From Bermanella sp034112325 (GTDB lineage: Bacteria; Pseudomonadota; Gammaproteobacteria; Pseudomonadales; Oceanobacteraceae): a stretch of DNA of 14,977 nucleotides. The notes beneath the pieces are model-generated. The model saw nothing but the letters and a program-made list of their open reading frames with translations. It did no database searches and was not told the DNA's origin. How positions within the stretch are numbered: position 1 is the first letter of the stretch; every line of letters starts with the position of its first letter. Both the position numbers and the translations under genes were made by a program. Location of the stretch: positions 1 to 14,977 of the forward strand of contig JAWUVO010000115.1 in NCBI GenBank assembly GCA_034112325.1, in the 5' to 3' direction. Positions 13,608 to 14,977 of the stretch are shown here, in pieces.

Positions 13608-14977
13608 ATGATCTACGAAACCCACTTTTCGCTTAATCAGCGACCATTTACCATCGCTCCAAATCCGCAGTTTCTTTATGCTAATGGCCAGTATCAAGAG
13701 GCGTTGGCCGCTTTAGAGTATGGCCTACTTCATCGGGGTGGGTTTGTATTACTTACCGGCGAGGTAGGTACGGGCAAAACCACGCTCTGCAAGCATATCT
13801 TGGCAAATATCCCTAGCAATACTGAGGTTGCATTAGTTTTACACCCGCAGCTAGATCGACTTGAAATGCTTCAATTGATTTGTCGAGAGTTTAAAATTAT
13901 CAGTGAAAGCAATGCATCTGAGTTTGATTTAATTGAACGTTTAACTGAGTTTTTATTGCGCGTTTATTCAACAGGTGGTTATAGCGTTTTGATCATAGAT
14001 GAAGCCCAGCATCTAGATGGACAGGTATTAGAGCTTATAAGATTGCTTACCAACTTAGAAACTCATCAAGATAAATTACTGCAAATTATTTTGTTAGGGC
14101 AGCCTGAGCTTAAGGCCAGACTGCAGCAATATGACCTACGCCAACTTAACCAACGATTTACAGCACGCTATCATTTAACAGCGCTTAGCCATACCCAACT
14201 AACCAAGTATGTAAAACATAGACTATCTGTTGCAGGCAGTACTAATAACTTATTTTCGCCTTCTGCGCTTTTTATGCTGCATAAATTAAGTGGAGGTATT
14301 CCAAGGCTGGTTAATCTTATTGCCGACCGCAGCTTGATGGGTGGATATGCCTTGGGTAAAAGCCAAATCAGCGCTTGGATAGTTTACCAAGCGGCAAAAG
14401 AGGTTTTACCAAACACTGGTTCGTTTAGTTTTAAAACCATCTTTGCCTATGCGGTTACTTTTATGTTTGCAGTGGCTGTGACGGTGGTGTTAGTCAATAA
14501 TAAAACTTCAGATAGTGTTGGTTTTATTGCCAGTGCCAGTAATTCAATTCAATCCTCTTATGAGCAAGTAATTAAATCTACGGTGGGAAGTTCAGTTTTT
14601 AGTAACACAGAAGACTGTGGTCCAAGTGGTGTTTGTTGGCAGGGTGAATTGCCAGCTGAATTATTATTACCCGGTCTACCAATAAATATATTTTTAAATG
14701 GACAGTGGCTAAGCTGGGCTGAAGTTGATCCGTACTCTGTATCAGGCATGGTGTTAGTTCAATTAACCCAGAAATTAAATAATAACGGCGTCATTATAAA
14801 GGTTGGCCAGTCAAACAACCGAGTGCCTTGGGTTAAAAATATTTTGCAGCATCCAAATGCAGTAATGCAAGCGTCTGATGCAGAGGTTTCAAATTGGCAA
14901 GTTATTAAGCCAGATGCTGTTAATGCTTTTAAAAATAATCAGTCTGATTTACTTTATGATGATTTTTTAGAAATACA
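13608..14977 (+). CDS. ExeA/GspA-like AAA ATPase with membrane anchor (3' partial)
   Basis: An open frame of 456 codons from ATG 13608 to the window edge. N-terminal ExeA/MshM-type AAA domain: opening FSLNQRPFTIAPNPQFLY, Walker A GEVGTGKTT (51-59), Walker B VLIIDEAQ (127-134), LLGQPEL, the LNQRFTARYHL sensor region and GGIPRLVNLIADR (229-241). A single transmembrane helix lies at about 277-296. After it, a periplasmic part includes Cys-Gly-Pro-Ser-Gly-Val-Cys-Trp near 328-335, resembling the C-terminal region of ExeA/GspA, and would lead to a peptidoglycan-binding domain beyond the window. In Aeromonas, ExeA with ExeB helps place the type II secretin through the peptidoglycan. MSHA-pilus MshM is similar but usually stops earlier. 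The 11-bp spacing after the beta-barrel gene implies the same operon; the ribosome-binding site is weak. The role here is unproven. Confidence 0.92.
   Translation, partial: MIYETHFSLNQRPFTIAPNPQFLYANGQYQEALAALEYGLLHRGGFVLLTGEVGTGKTTLCKHILANIPSNTEVALVLHPQLDRLEMLQLICREFKIISESNASEFDLIERLTEFLLRVYSTGGYSVLIIDEAQHLDGQVLELIRLLTNLETHQDKLLQIILLGQPELKARLQQYDLRQLNQRFTARYHLTALSHTQLTKYVKHRLSVAGSTNNLFSPSALFMLHKLSGGIPRLVNLIADRSLMGGYALGKSQISAWIVYQAAKEVLPNTGSFSFKTIFAYAVTFMFAVAVTVVLVNNKTSDSVGFIASASNSIQSSYEQVIKSTVGSSVFSNTEDCGPSGVCWQGELPAELLLPGLPINIFLNGQWLSWAEVDPYSVSGMVLVQLTQKLNNNGVIIKVGQSNNRVPWVKNILQHPNAVMQASDAEVSNWQVIKPDAVNAFKNNQSDLLYDDFLEI

Noticed and set aside
14558..14749. 63-residue minus-strand frame within the ExeA-like gene
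   Set aside because: Shadow of the ExeA-like frame, which runs open through the whole stretch.

Overview
The window reads as a moderately AT-rich gammaproteobacterial chromosome segment, most like a marine Oceanospirillales/Cellvibrionales-type bacterium. The placement rests on a TopA close to the E. coli/Pseudomonas type, a long (530 aa) Pseudomonas-type isocitrate lyase, an ExeA/GspA-like secretion ATPase and a FIST sensor paired with a c-di-GMP enzyme. No rRNA, tRNA, CRISPR array, transposase or phage gene was seen.

Layout. (1) 1-2552: topA, lacking roughly its first 70 codons at the window edge, with a lysine-rich tail and a strong terminator. (2) 2588-3511: a two-gene plus-strand unit with a small helical TPR-like protein and a YgjP/M48-like zinc metallopeptidase. 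It meets the next unit head to head with 1 bp between stop codons. (3) 6549-3513, minus strand: a FIST-domain sensor (NosP-like) overlapping a coiled coil-PAS-GGDEF-EAL gene. The EAL domain is cut by one in-frame TAA exactly where the conserved Tyr of DDFGTGY should be; the other 92 codons follow intact in the same frame. (4) 8323-6731, minus strand: aceA with a strong terminator, divergent from a LysR-type regulator (8461-9423) across a 137-bp region carrying two inverted repeats. (5) 9373-9591: a local tandem duplication of the 3' end of the LysR gene plus its downstream flank. (6) 9659-14977: a tightly packed plus-strand operon of a large unrecognised lipoprotein, a predicted beta-barrel or envelope protein coupled by a TAATG overlap, and an ExeA/GspA-like AAA ATPase with a membrane anchor that runs off the window.

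How they work together. The FIST/GGDEF pair looks like a ligand-sensing (possibly nitric oxide/heme) c-di-GMP module whose phosphodiesterase half is disabled in this sequence, leaving a cyclase with an intact GGDEF and I-site. aceA and the LysR gene form a plausible regulator-target pair for the glyoxylate shunt. The lipoprotein/envelope protein/ExeA-like operon is the best candidate for an undescribed system: an envelope or surface assembly module in which the ATPase may act on peptidoglycan or secretion, with the two upstream proteins as partner or cargo. That role is inference from gene order only.
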